Below are positions 15,083 to 29,154 of a stretch of 64,000 nucleotides of DNA, in pieces (within the stretch, counting starts at the first letter, position 1; every line of letters starts with the position of its first letter). The DNA comes from Bugulina stolonifera (Eukaryota > Bryozoa > Gymnolaemata > Cheilostomatida > Bugulidae). Location of the stretch: positions 15,043,233-15,107,232 of the forward strand of contig OW285188.1 of the NCBI GenBank assembly GCA_935421135.1. Direction: 5' to 3'. The position numbers were made by a program, and so were the translations under genes. The notes beneath the pieces are model-generated. The model saw nothing but the letters and a program-made list of their open reading frames with translations, was not told the DNA's origin and searched no databases.

Positions 15083-16104
15083 TTTTTAGCACGACCTATA
15101 GGGCCGACCCTTTAGTATCGGCCCCTCTTTTGCTTACTGTTCTATCCAAGTCATCCCTCCCAATGCCTAGTCATACCTCAAATAATTTTATACTATTGTT
15201 TTTCTGAGCGATTTATGGAACCCGGTTGCCCATTGATCACCACCAGTTGCTACCGAAAGCTGTTTTACTATATAAGACGGGCGAGTTATTATGTTAAATC
15301 AGTAGCTGCTGAGGACTACATAAAGCAACATTTCTGCTTAACTTACGTGTAACTGCCTTAATCTAAGTTCCTCTGCGTAATTGAAGTCAGAGCAACTAAA
15401 GTAGTTAGTTAGGTTGTACCTATGTACAGATAATCACAATTCAGCACACTTGGACATGTTGGTCGCAATAACTAAAGATTACAAAAGCACTGTTAGTCAC
15501 TCATATCTTTCACTCAATGCATGTAAAGCAAGGGGGACGATAGAGCACTCGCACACCTTCCTATCATCAGAATAACACGCCAATCTTTGAGCATATTGTT
15601 GTGTCCTGAGTAAGGCTGTGACAAATCCACGAATCCGGATCCGATTCCGAATCCTTAGGCACGGTTCCGAATCTCGGTTCCAAAATGCTCAGGTTCGAAT
15701 CCAACATTGTAAAGTTTTTGTTATTTTTTGTAGCAATTATTTAAAAATTTATTTAATTATTAATAAAAAATGTTGAACAAAATGTCCTCATCTACAAACT
15801 AACAGTGAATAGCAGATGAAATATGCTTATACAGTTTGATTACATGGTTTATATGGTGACAAAAGATATTGAATTTGTTAAAACGAGTAATTCCATGCGG
15901 AATCGCTTAGGAATCGGAATCGAGAATCTGCATGGTGTCAGGAATCGGAATCGTCAGATTCGAATATTTTTGGATTCGTTCCAGCCCTAGTCCTGAGTAT
16001 TATAAAGAGATGTACAACTAGACGTCGAGAGGGACGACTAGGGCATAACAAGCACCCAAGGGCCGACAGAATAGGATCGGACCCCCAGGTTGGGTGCTAA
16101 AAAG
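15083..16104. repeat. Old element bounded by about 80-bp inverted repeats
   Basis: 15083-15165 and 16025-16104 are diverged inverted repeats. Both begin TTTTTAGCAC and share GGGCCGA-, TCGGCCC- and TC(A/G)TCCCTC-like blocks. They could be the terminal repeats of an old DNA transposon of about 1 kb into which the hAT MITE at 15611 later inserted. I cannot define a clear target duplication. Confidence 0.45.
15603..15997. mobile_element. hAT-type MITE with 8-bp target site duplication
   Basis: The element spans 15611-15989 (379 bp). Its ends are TAAGGCTGTGACAAATCC and, on the other strand, TAGGGCTGGAACGAATCC (15 of 18 match). A perfect 8-bp duplication GTCCTGAG flanks it (15603-15610, 15990-15997). 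Subterminal regions are rich in GAATCCG/CGGATTC repeats of both orientations. No coding capacity is present. TIR type and 8-bp duplication point to hAT. Confidence 0.88.
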
Positions 16105-18122
16105 TATGCAGGTGTAGTGATGGATGAAAACAACTAATTAATCCTATAATTAAGACAAGTAATAAAACAACATGCAGTAAGATTTAAATCCAATATGTAC
16201 AGGTACATACATTTTTACATGTACATGTACAATACGTACATGTAGATAATATGATTTTCCGGGTTACCTCACTACCTACATATAAACAAAATAATTCTGC
16301 CTCAGAGTATAACAATCTTTATTGCAAATTTCATTGTATTTATATAATCATTATAATTACATTGGTCTGATGTGCATGTAGTATATGGCTATATGCTTGG
16401 GCACTCATAAGCTATTAATCATAATTAGAAGTTGTCCTCTCTCTATCTGTTTTCTGCTTTACAGCCGTCAGTCCCATGTAGCTCTGAGGTGACTCTAGAA
16501 ATGCAACTTGTAAATTAGCACAAGCTATCCATGACATTTGAGACATCAAGACATACAATGTACTGCACATGTACAAGTCAGCATGTACTGTATATAAACA
16601 TGTACATGTATGTAATATTTTAAAACTAGATATCACTTCACAATTTCTTTTTATTAACATTCTGAAATGCCTATACAGGTTTATATGGCAATAAGGATGA
16701 AAACTGGAGAAATGGGCGAATTGCTGGACCCAAACATTCAAGACTTAGTGCCCATGCTCATTAGCATAACAATAATTACCCACTCAGCAGTATTTGTCTT
16801 AGTATTGTATGAAAAGCAGCTTACCTCCTGCAATACAATGCCTATATGCATTATATATTATTATCAATTATCATAGTATCAACAGAGCAGCATGCAGTAA
16901 ATACTATTACAAACACAACATGTGCTTGGGGTATATGTTACAGCACATTAGACTTGTAGATTCATTATACCTACATACATATATATGTGACTGAAGGCTT
17001 TTCTACATGCAAGCAACCTGCGGGATCAATCCTTATTGATAATCATTATTCCATATAATACTGCATTACACTGTTATATTCAGTCTGAGAATAATAAATA
17101 GACACACGTCTTGTATATGCTTTGAGGAAAGCAGCACTTTAGCACCCCTTCTTCAAACACTGATCAAACCAGAAGGTAAGATATTGGGTATTGAGTAATT
17201 TTACTAAAATTAAACATGAGCCCTGGAGTTTTAAAACTTTATTTCGGTGACTAAAATTTTGATATGTACCCTATATTACTTGTTATATTATTAAGTACCC
17301 TATATTATGTACCCTATGTTATTTGTTATTATTAAGTTATGGCTAATAAAATAATTGTAATAAGAGTCAATAGGACTAAAAATAATTAGGATGCGGGCAA
17401 GTGTTGAATAAAGGCTCAAGTACTGTGTATCTGTATTCTTTTACTCTATACACTGTAGTATATAGAATATTGATAGCATGTACATGTAGATGATGGACGG
17501 TGTATAGTTAATTTGTAAAAAGCACATAACCATGTTTTCTTGCAACATTGAATTCTCTGTCAGTCCGATTTTTGTATGTAATTTATTGAAAATGATCATA
17601 AATATCACAACTTTTATGAGAGTGCAAAAAAATAAAAAACTGAATATAACTGTGATAATCCTGGGTGTGCTATATAATATATACATGTATATACATGTAC
17701 ATGTATATAAATGTACATGTATCTACGTGTAGATATATTATATAATATTATGTACGTAATGTTGCCTTTCTACCATACGTTGTACACATATATACTAGCA
17801 TTATATACATGTACAATAATCATAATAATAATAATACAGACATACATGTATACGAATAGATTCTATATCTATAGTAACATGCACACTGGTACACAAGGTT
17901 TGCTCACTACATAGTATTACAATCACAAGTAATTTACTAAGTAATACAATTTATTATGTTTAATTGAATGAATGGCCTTTAGCAGATTCCTCAGCGTTAC
18001 ATTATATGCTATTAATTAATGTGTATGGAACTGCTTTTCTTTAAATATCATTTTGTGCTTAGTTCCTGCGCTGCTAAGTAGGCTCATAGTTTATTCTCTG
18101 TTTACTATCTCCTCTTAGCGTC
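16105..18122. other. Interval upstream of TRIM-like gene
   Basis: AT-rich, with clusters of TACATGTA palindromes (16200-16250, 17680-17720) and short open frames that look random. Only a weak exon candidate near 16679 was noted. The promoter and 5' UTR of the TRIM-like gene should lie at the right end. Confidence 0.4.
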
Positions 18123-21100
18123 ATGTCCAGGTAAGGTACACAGCTTATATTACCATGTTATGGCTATTCAAAGCACATCTTTTAACATAATGTATGTCTT
18201 GCATAGATAATTTATTGTACAAATAAATATTGTTACATGTACATGTATCTTTTTTAACTAATTTCTCAGTCAAATTTTACATTGTATACTATGTGCTCAC
18301 TATACTGAATTTCTATTCTTAGCTACTAACACGTGTAATACTTGACTATTGGGGATAAACTGGTAGGTGTTTGTTCTCAATGGTTTTGTATGTGCTTATA
18401 TTCAGGCAGGGAAACTCACTATTGGAAGCTGATTCCAACGATCATACCAAGGTCAGAAGGTCACGAAGCAGACATTCTCGATCCCCAGCCCCTGAACATA
18501 CAGAGTTTCGTTCCTCTCCCAACTCGATAGCAACCATGCCTGCTAGCTGCAAGAGTGGTGTTCTCGCCCAGCAAATACATGATGAGTTTTTAACATGTAA
18601 GATTTGTCTGGAAGGATTCACCAACCCAAAGAGTTTGGACTGTTTGCATACGTTCTGTGAAGAGTGTATTGAAAATCATGCTAATTCTGAAGGTTCATAT
18701 AAAAAGTACAGTGATTATAGAGAATTTACATGCCCGTTGTGCCGCAAAAGAACCAGCTTACCATTGGGAGGGGTCAAGAAACTTCCTGACAACTTTCTTG
18801 TTTCGAGTCTAACTGAAGTCATTGATCGACAAAAACCATCCAAGTTCCAGGTTTGCGATTTCTGCAAGTTGGTGAATAAGAGGCATAGAGAGGCTAGTGC
18901 CAAGTGCCTTGATTGCAACAAGCTTCTCTGCAAGAGCTGTGTAGACCAGCACAATGAAACTAAGGTGAGATTTGAAGCCGGGTGTATTGGGGAAACCTAA
19001 TGCTTTTCAGCATGTTTAGAGGACAAATTAGTGAACACTCTGTTCCTTCTCCACTTTGTACTAAAAACATTCAGTCAGCTACTGGATAAAAGTCATGAAG
19101 ATATTTAAAACTGTAAGCATCTAGTATTGTGGCAATGCAGTCAACAACCATATACAGTAAGACCGTTCACTCATATTGCAAAATAGCGTGTATGAAAATG
19201 CAAACTGGTAAACGAAGGTGAAAATTCTCATTAGCCTATGCCCTAGGTGTCATTACAAAAATGTTGTGCACATATGCTTAGGTGTTATGGCTATATAATA
19301 GACATTGGATTTATCAGCCATGTTTTCGTGTTGTGTCCAAATTAGTCGTACAATCATAGCATACATGTAGGATGCTTGGCAATACAATCTGTTTATGAGT
19401 TTGCATTTACGTACACGCTATTCCGTATTGAGCGAGCTGTGTTATCTTATACGGGAGTGGAGACAGTGTTATACAATACACAAAGCAAAACAGAAGGAGC
19501 AATATAGTAGCAAAGTGTTGTTTATAGCAGGCTTTGAACATCCCAATTTCTTTTCTCAACAGGAATTAATGTACTAATTATTTTCTATTCATAAAATTGA
19601 TTATTACATGGAACCTCTCATACAAGCCATGTGTGTACCCACCCACTACAATGATGATGATTAGCTGCAGAGTTCTGGTGCTGATCAGAGAAATCATTTC
19701 ATGGCCACCAGTTGGCAAACATGCTCTACATTCAATACTCCATTTCTTTTGTACCATCATGCTACACATGTTTCTTGAAAAGCACATCCTGTGCAAAATA
19801 TAGTCAGCGTAATCACAGCCATACTGATTTCATTTGCAATCTACTACCTTGGCAGCCTTGAGAAGGTTCATTTCAATAATATTTTCTCTTTCAATTTCTT
19901 CTTAGGAATTAGTAGTTTAGGCAGAGAGTCCATGAATATGCTTGCGCAGTGAGGCTTTTATCACAGTCAGAAACTCGCATTGTGCTCAATTTAAAAAATT
20001 GTGTTTGGAATGAAAACTATAGCACACGACTACATGACGTTGTATACTACATTGCAGTGCAAGTAAATTGGGAGGAGTTGATAAGTTAGACAGTACACAG
20101 ATATAAATGGTACACATAACCTGGTAGTTGTGGTAGATAATAAATATTCTTGCGATCCAGCAAAAAAGTCAGAAGGCTTTAATTGCCATCCTATTGTAGA
20201 TTGTCAGATATGTAACTTATCTTACACTGTCCATTAGGGCCTACGTTACTTGATACATACTTTGCTAGCAATCCCTACTAATCTCTTCCACACAGACTTT
20301 GGCACCCATTTGATCTTATGCAGTGCAACACTTAATGAATTGCTATTAGGTGTATTAAAATATTTTATCTTGCAAGTCTTATTACTGGTACTTATGCAAA
20401 TGACTATACTCATGGTTCATGTGTATTCCCAATTTTAATATGAATATGGTCAACATAGCAGATAATAGTTGCTGTAGATGGAACATTGTTACTTACAGAG
20501 CTTCATAACATAATATAATATACATGTACATGTAATCTCTTTTTCAATCAAGGCTGTCATATCTTGGCCAATTGGGACTGTCATGTTGGTGTAAGTTTTG
20601 TTTTATTTTATCAAAGCTAACTTTGTCCTGTTCCAGGTTACTAGAAGCCACAACATATTTGACATCGAGATAGAGAAGGATATAGAATGCAAGGAGCATC
20701 CTGAAGAAGTCATTCGATTTTATTGCGAAAGCTGTGAGGCTCCAGTCTGCATCATTTGTACCTTCAATGACCACAAGGACCATGATGTCACCCAGTTCAG
20801 CGACGCTGTTATGAAATACAAATCCAACATAGAGAACCTTATGAGAGATTGTCAGGGAAACCTGGAGAAGTTTAAGAACCAAATCCAGACGCTAGAGAAA
20901 TGTGAGAGTTGCATTAAACAAGCTGAAAAGCAGATTCGAGATATTTCTATCGACATGATATCTGATATTCGAAGCAGGTACGGATTTAGATGTTATATTA
21001 TATATCTTTGTGAAGTTCAGAATGAAACTGATTTATGATACAAAAGTTGTTTCTCATTCTATGGTAGGCTTACACTTTGTCTCTTACACTTTATCTGAAA

Positions 21101-22028
21101 AATAGCAGGGTTATAGGATGCGAAATGAGCATAAAATTTTTCAGCATAACCATGGTTTTCCAAATTGCAGGTATATACATGTACATATACAATATATTGA
21201 AACTGATGTAATGTATACATGTCTACTAGTTTGTGTAGTAGATTCACATGGTTCAATGCCATGAGGATAGCAAGCTTCAGCATTATTAGGTAAATCCTTC
21301 ATTTAGCTGTTTGAGATGAAATCAGGACAAATGTTTTCTTGCTTTACTTTAGAGAAAAGATTTTAATAGAAGAAATCCACAACCTGTATGGTCCTGAGGT
21401 AATACAGATGATCGAGAGGAGAGATGAGATGCAAAAGAATGTAGACACATTGAAGAATACAGTACAAATCACAGATATGATAGTCAAGGGTAAAGATATG
21501 GAATTGCTTCTGCTACAGAAAGAAATCCAAGAGAAGTTGCTATCGTTTAGTAGAGCAGCGTCCACTGAACTCCCAAGGACAGCCAACAAAGTCATACATT
21601 TTGTACCAGGGATGTTAGACATGGGGTATATCCATGACTCTGACAGACCTCTGTTATCTCAAGCTAGGCATAGAGTTAGTCATCAAGCTACAGAGTCCGA
21701 CGAATATTTCGACCCATCAGACTGCTTTGAGACTGTAGAAACTCAAACAGACACGCAACTTATACGCCCGGTTGAAATGGCTACCAACACCGCTGTGGTC
21801 TTACGTTGCGACACTGAGACACAAACTGATAACACTAGACATATAAATGGCTATGACCACGATCAACAAAATATAAATGATGGTGATGAAGATGAAGAGA
21901 GCAGCGCAGCAGCACGACGACGTCGCAGACGCAGAGAGCGTGAGAAAGTGGTTGAAAGTGAGGCTGTGATTGAGCGCCAGAGCAGACGGGCTCAATATTA
22001 TCATCAGAACGGCGAGGAAGAAGATTGA
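18123..22028 (+). CDS. RING/B-box/coiled-coil (TRIM-like) E3 ubiquitin ligase
   Basis: Exons 18123-18130, 18406-18964, 20637-20977 and 21353-22028 join in phase to give 527 residues. The first exon supplies only ATG TCC AG. A Ser/Arg-rich N-terminus (RRSRSRHSRSP) precedes a C3HC4 RING from Cys67 (CKICLEGF...CLHTFCEEC...CPLC). A B-box1-like zinc region follows (CDFC...CLDC..LLCKSC), then a B-box2 (CKEH...CESC..PVCIIC...HKDH) and a coiled coil. There is no NHL, filamin or B30.2 domain. The C-terminal part instead has two ETQTD motifs, like dynein light chain LC8 binding sites, and ends in a run of Arg and an acidic tail. It probably acts as a ubiquitin ligase; substrate unknown. Confidence 0.85.
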
Positions 22029-23153
22029 TAATGTTAAAAGAAAAATAATATCCACTCACAATATAAAATATGACCTACATGGATATATTGACTATGGCTA
22101 TAACTTTATATAGGGTGGCCAGTTTCAAACATTCATTATTATTATCTTAGATGTTTTGAGTTTTGATGCTCGTTAGAACCTACATAAACTATTACATAAT
22201 TTTACAGCAAATCAAATATTACTCATTATTTATTTCTGTAGATATGCAAGATTCATCTTGATGATTGTGTGTGTTTATAAAAGCAATTCAGTAATCATAA
22301 TTACTCTGTTTATATATTAACTGTAGAACAGTACACAGCTAATCAGCATGCGGGCTGAGAGTAGTCTACCTACTGATTCATTTATAGATAGATGCTCTTG
22401 TAATTAAATAGAATGGTGAACGAGTCTCCGACGTTTTAAAAATTTGACATTACCTAGACCTATGAATTCAGCAGTGAGTACATGTATTATATTATACACA
22501 TACATGTGTAATGTACAGCAGCAAGCCTTTGCCAGGAACAGTTAAACCAAATATTGTAAAATTAAAGTGAATACTGAGAATGCTTATATTTTCAACCAAT
22601 AATATGTTACCATTGATATGCAGAGACCCCATTTCACCATATAAATAAAAAAAAACTTTTGAAAAAGTGTGAAAATAAATAATGATGTTAAAGGGGTATT
22701 ATATTACAAGGAATTCTACACTAAAGAGCCTATTATCTATTTCAATAACCATGGAGTATTATGGATGTGCGCTAGCTGACTGACCCAAACAATACCAAAT
22801 GTTAACACCATTGCTGAATTAAAACAAATTAAATTTGGCAACAAATAAAATTAAATGAAATAACTGTAAAAACCCTCTAAGAAGCCGTAGCTAATTGCTA
22901 TTATGGCAAGGCATACACAAGTTTTCAAAAATTCCGTTATGTAATACTGCAACAATGCTAAAATAATAAACACAATATACCATAGTTTAGGACGAGTAAC
23001 AGCATGCAAGTTTAAATAACTAGCTGTAATAAAACTTAGCTTACGCTACACCATAGATAGGCTTGATACAGTATACCGTTATATATAAAAATAGTACCTA
23101 TAGATCAAAATTAAAATAAGTCCGAGTATATATACAGTAGGCTAATCATGAAT
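22029..23153. other. Convergent spacer between TRIM-like gene and CLIP1
   Basis: 3' UTRs of the two converging genes and AT-rich spacer. No exon or structured element recognised. Confidence 0.45.
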
Positions 23154-26100
23154 CTACCACTCATCTGGTTCCTCACATTCCTCTGTGCTGTGTCCAAACA
23201 CTGTAACATAATATGAACCAATTAGATTAACTGTAACAGTGAAAGTAATGATGTCATTGGTACATGTATAGAAAACTAATTGTATCAGGTGTATAACAGG
23301 TATCAGATGTATAACAGGTCTGTTACTGCTTCGGTGTGTATTTAAGTGTTTACCGGCTAGTGAAATTCTATATGCAGTCAAAACTATGACCATATAACGA
23401 CAGGAAAATCAAGACCTAAAGACTATGTATAGTGAACACTGGAAACTGAATACAGGTAATCCACCGGCACGCGAACTAAATACATATACATGTAGGGCTA
23501 ATGTGAACAATGAGAGAGTAAAAGGGCAGCTTATGATGCCCCCTCACTTCTATTTACACAAGTTACTAATAGTATGTTATAGGGCTGACTAAAGATAGAC
23601 TATAGGTAGGGGATGATGCAGTGCTATATTCATCGGATCAAGTTGGTTTACTAATTGCTGCATCTTTCAGGTAAGACGAACTATTTGCTTGAGACCATAT
23701 ATTCATAACAGCGCCTGCTTGGGACCCAAGGCCTAATGAAGGTAGTTGCATAGCATCTAATCAATAATAGCAGAAGCTGAGTCTGTTGCACTGATGTGAA
23801 CCATAGCACAGTTACTGGTACAGACTTGTATATACTGGCAAGATAATGAGATACAGAAAAAGTTGGAGCACACATGTAACTCCACCCAGAACTGTTCAGT
23901 CACTCAGTGACTCAACTGAAGCACTAATATGAGCATTATACGATTTAGAATAGACTTGCTTTTATCAACCAAAAGAAAATCCCAAACTGTGAAACAGATT
24001 TCTCACTTATAGCAATGCTGAATAAATATAAGCAGAACACAACAGCATCAAAAATAAAACAAAGCTATTGGCCATAGTAATGAGAGCAATGTGATGGCAT
24101 AGACACACACCATAAACACTTCCAGTATACAGAACATAAACCAGACAGTCTACACACTCAAATATACATGAATATATATAATGTAGATCTGACAACGAAC
24201 CTTCGCATGTATCACAATATGGCCGACTAGCTCCCCTTTCCAACTGGTGATGTGAAGGGGGCGGTCCATCTTCATCATCCTGTGCTTGGATTGGACAATC
24301 ATCAGTATCATGGGCATCAAATATATCACAGATATCACAGAATAGCCGTGGAGGTGGTTTGTTGGTCTCCTCAGAAAATTCCGCACTAAAATAATACATT
24401 TCAGAATTTCACAAATCACTTTAGCGTCTAAGTAGACGTATCGTATTACCTTGAAGCCTCCCAATTTTCCGTGTCTCCAGAGCTGCTATATAATTACATA
24501 TACATGTACACGTAGCTTTAATTCACCTTTTACAGATAAATAACACTAATAATAATGTGCAGTTTATTTTGGAGATTTAGAGTATGAAATAAACAAGAAA
24601 TGAAGTTAAAAGAATAGTTTAGTGGGTAATATAATGAAATAATGAGTTAACTATATTATTATGGCAATCAATGCTTCAAGTGTGTTTTGACTTGAAAGAT
24701 TGAGTCATTGTGTATTATGCACTCAGCAGATACTGTTTACAATCTACTGATTAGTAGCAGTAATGATGTAAGCAGGTGTGCAAAGGGAACTATTAGCTTT
24801 ATTTCAACACTTTCTACAGACATATCACATCGTAGAGGCTAAACCAATGCTAGTAGACTATATACTTTACGGATGTAATCTAATACATAGTATATACTGA
24901 TATACATACTATAACTAAGTAGCCTACACAGACTTAAAAACAACATATTATAGACAGTAAAATTTATGCATCTAACGCAAGTATCACCTGATTACCAATA
25001 GAATATCCCACCACTGATTTAATTGACCTGACGTTTATGTTTGTAAGTGATGACTGTACATTTATCCTATATTAGATTAAGTGAATAATGTACTTGCGTA
25101 GAAATACATAATTAGTCTATGATTCACCATTCAACCAATAGTTCATGCCGAGCACTAAATCGAAGTCGGAGCTTTTTTACATGTAATACCTATTTTTCAG
25201 GTAAGAGTTGTCCCCCATGACATGCTACAGGCTAATAGTCATAATATTAGACTGAATATCCTACCATACGCTGACTGAAGTAAAACCGAGTACCATGTGA
25301 ATGTATATAGTACTGTGGACCAAGAGCACTATACAACTAGTACACCTGATATTTACCTGTAGTCAAACTCCTCATACCCATTGTGATCAACATCTCCGAC
25401 CTCGACTAGCACCTTTATCTTCTGATTTAGCTCGTCTATCTTATGCTGCTGGTCGACTATAACGGAGTTCAGGAAGTCAATCTGATGCCGATCCTCAGAA
25501 CCAGGTGCATCTCCAGAACCCGTCACTCCTGCATCTACACATGAATAATTAAAATACATAATAAGAGACACAAATCACTCAATACCATGATATGCTGCGA
25601 TATTTTTTTTTGCAAGGAATTTATTACATAATATTATGTTGCAGCGAATAAATTCAGGGCTTACAACTCAATTATATAAACATTTAGCGTAAGAAATAAT
25701 AAACAATACACTGAATGTCCATTTAGGTGAAACTGTACATGCACAAACAAACAGATTGAGGGTTATTTACTCTTGCTCATACATAAAGAGAGAAGACAAT
25801 TACCAGTATTACATCAAAATAATTAAAAAAATTTATTGAACATACAATGTACACACATGTATATGTAGAAGCACACACCTGCTTTCTGTGACACCTCAGC
25901 AAGTCTGAAGGTTAAACTCTCCACCTCTCTCTTGAAGTCATCTCTCTCATCTCCTAGCTCAGAGACTTTTTGCCTAAGTTCCCGTATTTGCTTGGTGTCA
26001 TCAGCCGATGTTACCTGAAGGAATACAAACGAAATACCACACAAAGTATTACCACTGTCTCCAGTAAAACTATAATAACACTACAGCAATCAGCAATGGC

Positions 26101-29100
26101 TGGCTTCAATTACTACAGTAGCAATAATTGTCATTGCTGCATGCATGTGACATAATATGATTGCCTGATAGATGTTGGACAATCTACATATTTTACAAGT
26201 GTAAATTATCTAGCCATGGTTTGATAAGTAGACCTTAGAGCTGATACCTGTGACTTCAAATGCTTTATTTCAGCCTCGTATTTCTCAATAAGAGAAGCTT
26301 GAATCTCTAATTCTTGTGTCTTAGCTGCTAGTTCTGTCTTTCCTAACTCTAACCTAAAAATATTTTAACGTATACATTTTCAATCAAACTGAATAGACTA
26401 TGAAGTCTAGGATTGACTTAAACACTTCAAACTTGTAATCTGTTAAGCACATACAATAGGAAATATGTGATCAAGTCAAAGAAATAGATGCATATGCGTA
26501 TTAAAAAAGCTTTTAAGAATGGCTCAGGAATTCCAATACTGAGTTAGTAAAAGGCTGGCAGTGTCCTAAAGGAAGGCAGTGTAGACAAACAACAATGATA
26601 CAAAGTAGCATTTCACCAATACACAACAGCACACTCAATATACATGCTTCATTAAACATCCAAGGTAGAAGTTGTCTTCTCTTGTCCATCTTACAGAAAG
26701 GGAGGAGACAACTCTATATCACAACCAATAGCTTACTAATGCTCATACTACTGCTATGTTTCATATCTGATTACAATGCAGCAGCTCTGTCACAACGAAC
26801 ACACAGTTACAAGCCTGATAACACTGATTCATATGCAAGTTTGAAAGCTGGTTGCACAATATAAATGTTTACCTTTTGCCACCTCTAGAGAACAAGTGAA
26901 CAGTGTAGTAGAATCAGACACAAGTTAATTGTAATGCTTTGTATACAGTATGATACAGGTATCAGGAATATATTGATATAGGGTCAAAGGTTAATATGCA
27001 ATGGATAGTAATTAAAATTGAGGGTAGGTAGTTGAAAGGACAATCTTGGAAATCAAACATGGAGATGCAAACAATACAATGAACAAATCAGTCTGCTGCA
27101 ACAGTTGTGCTCCAGTAAGTTGAACGTTCTTAGTATTAGTTATATACAGAACTTACTTTTTGGAACTCTTTTCCACTTCTTTGTCTAAAGACTTGAGCTT
27201 TTTGGTTATAGCTGCACATTCCTTTTTAGAGGATTCCAGCTGCTCAGAAGACTGTAAGTTGGATTCCTCCAGAGCAAACACTACAACATCCCAGAAACAT
27301 ATTAGCCTATAATGCAATATGAGATTCTAAGAAAAGATATTACACAATGGGAGCATAACTACTACAATCATTGTGAGCAAATTTGAAGAAACAAAACTAT
27401 TTTGTAACATCAACTAAATTTTACAATGTCACTACTAACTTAGCTAGCTTGCTAATTATTATTAAAAAATCAATATTGGTTACATTTCAAGTGTATTCTA
27501 TTAGCATAATGCCAACCTTGAGTTTGCAGTTTCTCCCTTTCTTCTGTTGTCCTATCTACAGATTCAATGAGTTGTTTATTTTTCTGTTCAGACTGAGACA
27601 ACATTTGTTGTACTTTACTAAGCTCTGATTGGGTATCTGTCACTTGAGCAGCCAGTGATTGCTTCTCTTTAGTCTCCACATCCACCTGCTTCTTGAGAAC
27701 TTCAGCTTCTGACTTGGTAGTTACTCTAAGGAAATACAACATAAAATATACAACAGTGATACAATATACATGTACTTATAATATAGAACATGGCGCAAGT
27801 CAAATAATACACCAAACCAAACAGTATAGTCTTCATGGATTTGGTTTTCCTATTACTAAGTGCAACGAGCAAATGACATGTGGGGATAACTGCAGATATT
27901 CAGTTCAAATATCCTAAGGGGTCATTGAATATACGCATACAGTAAGCAAATTCACAATTATTGATCTATAACAACTATAACTACAACTATAACAATGAGA
28001 ATATGTCTATTATATTTCGAAATAGTAACCAATAAAGCTTACAGCTGCTCTTCGAGTTCAAATATGCTGTTTTCAGCTGACTTCTTGGCTGCATCAAGTT
28101 CCTCTGACAGTCTCGATTTCAATGACTCGATATCAGTCTGCTTTTCTTTGAGCTACATGACCAAAGTAAGTCACAAGTTCAATTTTAAATCCCCCACCAA
28201 ATAATTCTAATGAAATACAATTTGTGTTCAAACAGAAATTGATTATGAAAACTCAGATTACTGATGCCCAACTTTAGTAATGGCCATACCTCATTCTCAA
28301 GAGAACTGCTCTTCAGGAGACTTACTTCCTCTTTCTGTGCGTAATCCTGAAATATTACAGAAAAGAGATAGCAGAGGAAAGACAACACTGTGTCAACCCA
28401 CATAAACTACATTATAACAAGCACACAAGTGCAAGTTAAATAATCATTACAAAATACAGCTCATAGTGAATTCCAGCATTTCATTTTTCATTGTGTACCT
28501 GCTTGCTTTGCTCATATACAGATTTACTCTGTTCTAATGCAGCGGTAAGATCTGTTATCTGCTGTTTGAATCTGTTGACCTCTTCGGTGTGCTGTGATTG
28601 TATACTTTCTTTATCCACCGTTAGTTGTGATGTCAGAGAATCTCTTTCTGCTGCAAGTACCTCAATCTGCTTCAGCGCACCAATTTTCTCCTCCTATAAA
28701 TGTCGGTAAATTGAGAAAAAGTCGAGTTACGTCATAAAGTATGCATGTAATAACCATACCAAGGGATTACAAGCCGGATATAAAAAAATCTTATTAATAG
28801 GAATTCACACTAAAGTTTCAGTCTGGGATTTAATTTCTACAGCCATTTTGTTATGTCATGCTCATACCAGTAGATGCACATGTATAATCTAGATACAGAC
28901 ATGCATGTTAATGTATGTATAACATAACATACATGTATATCTCTACAAACCTCCAACATCTTTTGACTACTTTGCAGTTTTGCCATGTCATTCTCCAAAG
29001 ACTTGTTAGTAGCTTCACCTTGTTGTAACAAGTCTTTGGTGTCAGTCAATGTTTTCTCCAATTTCTCCATCTCTTCTTTCTTACTGTTTACTTGAGTTTG

Positions 29101-29154
29101 CAACACTTCAACCTGATTGGAGAGTTCCTTTTCAGCTGCAGATTTTTTGGTTTC
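23154..29154 (-). other. CLIP1: CLIP1 C-terminal block: distal coiled coil and zinc knuckles
   Basis: Exons in transcript order: 28951-29154, 28499-28693, 28290-28346, 28043-28152, 27517-27725, 27157-27280, 26248-26353, 25879-26014, 25357-25534, 24450-24485, 24201-24385, 23154-23200. The first ten are coiled coil or linker; [13 protein letters not shown] is nearly identical to vertebrate CLIP-170. The next exon encodes [20 protein letters not shown], the first CCHC knuckle. [17 protein letters not shown], spanning the last intron, is the second knuckle. The protein ends EEPDEW, where vertebrates end in an EEY/F-like acidic-aromatic tail used for autoinhibition. Confidence 0.92.
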
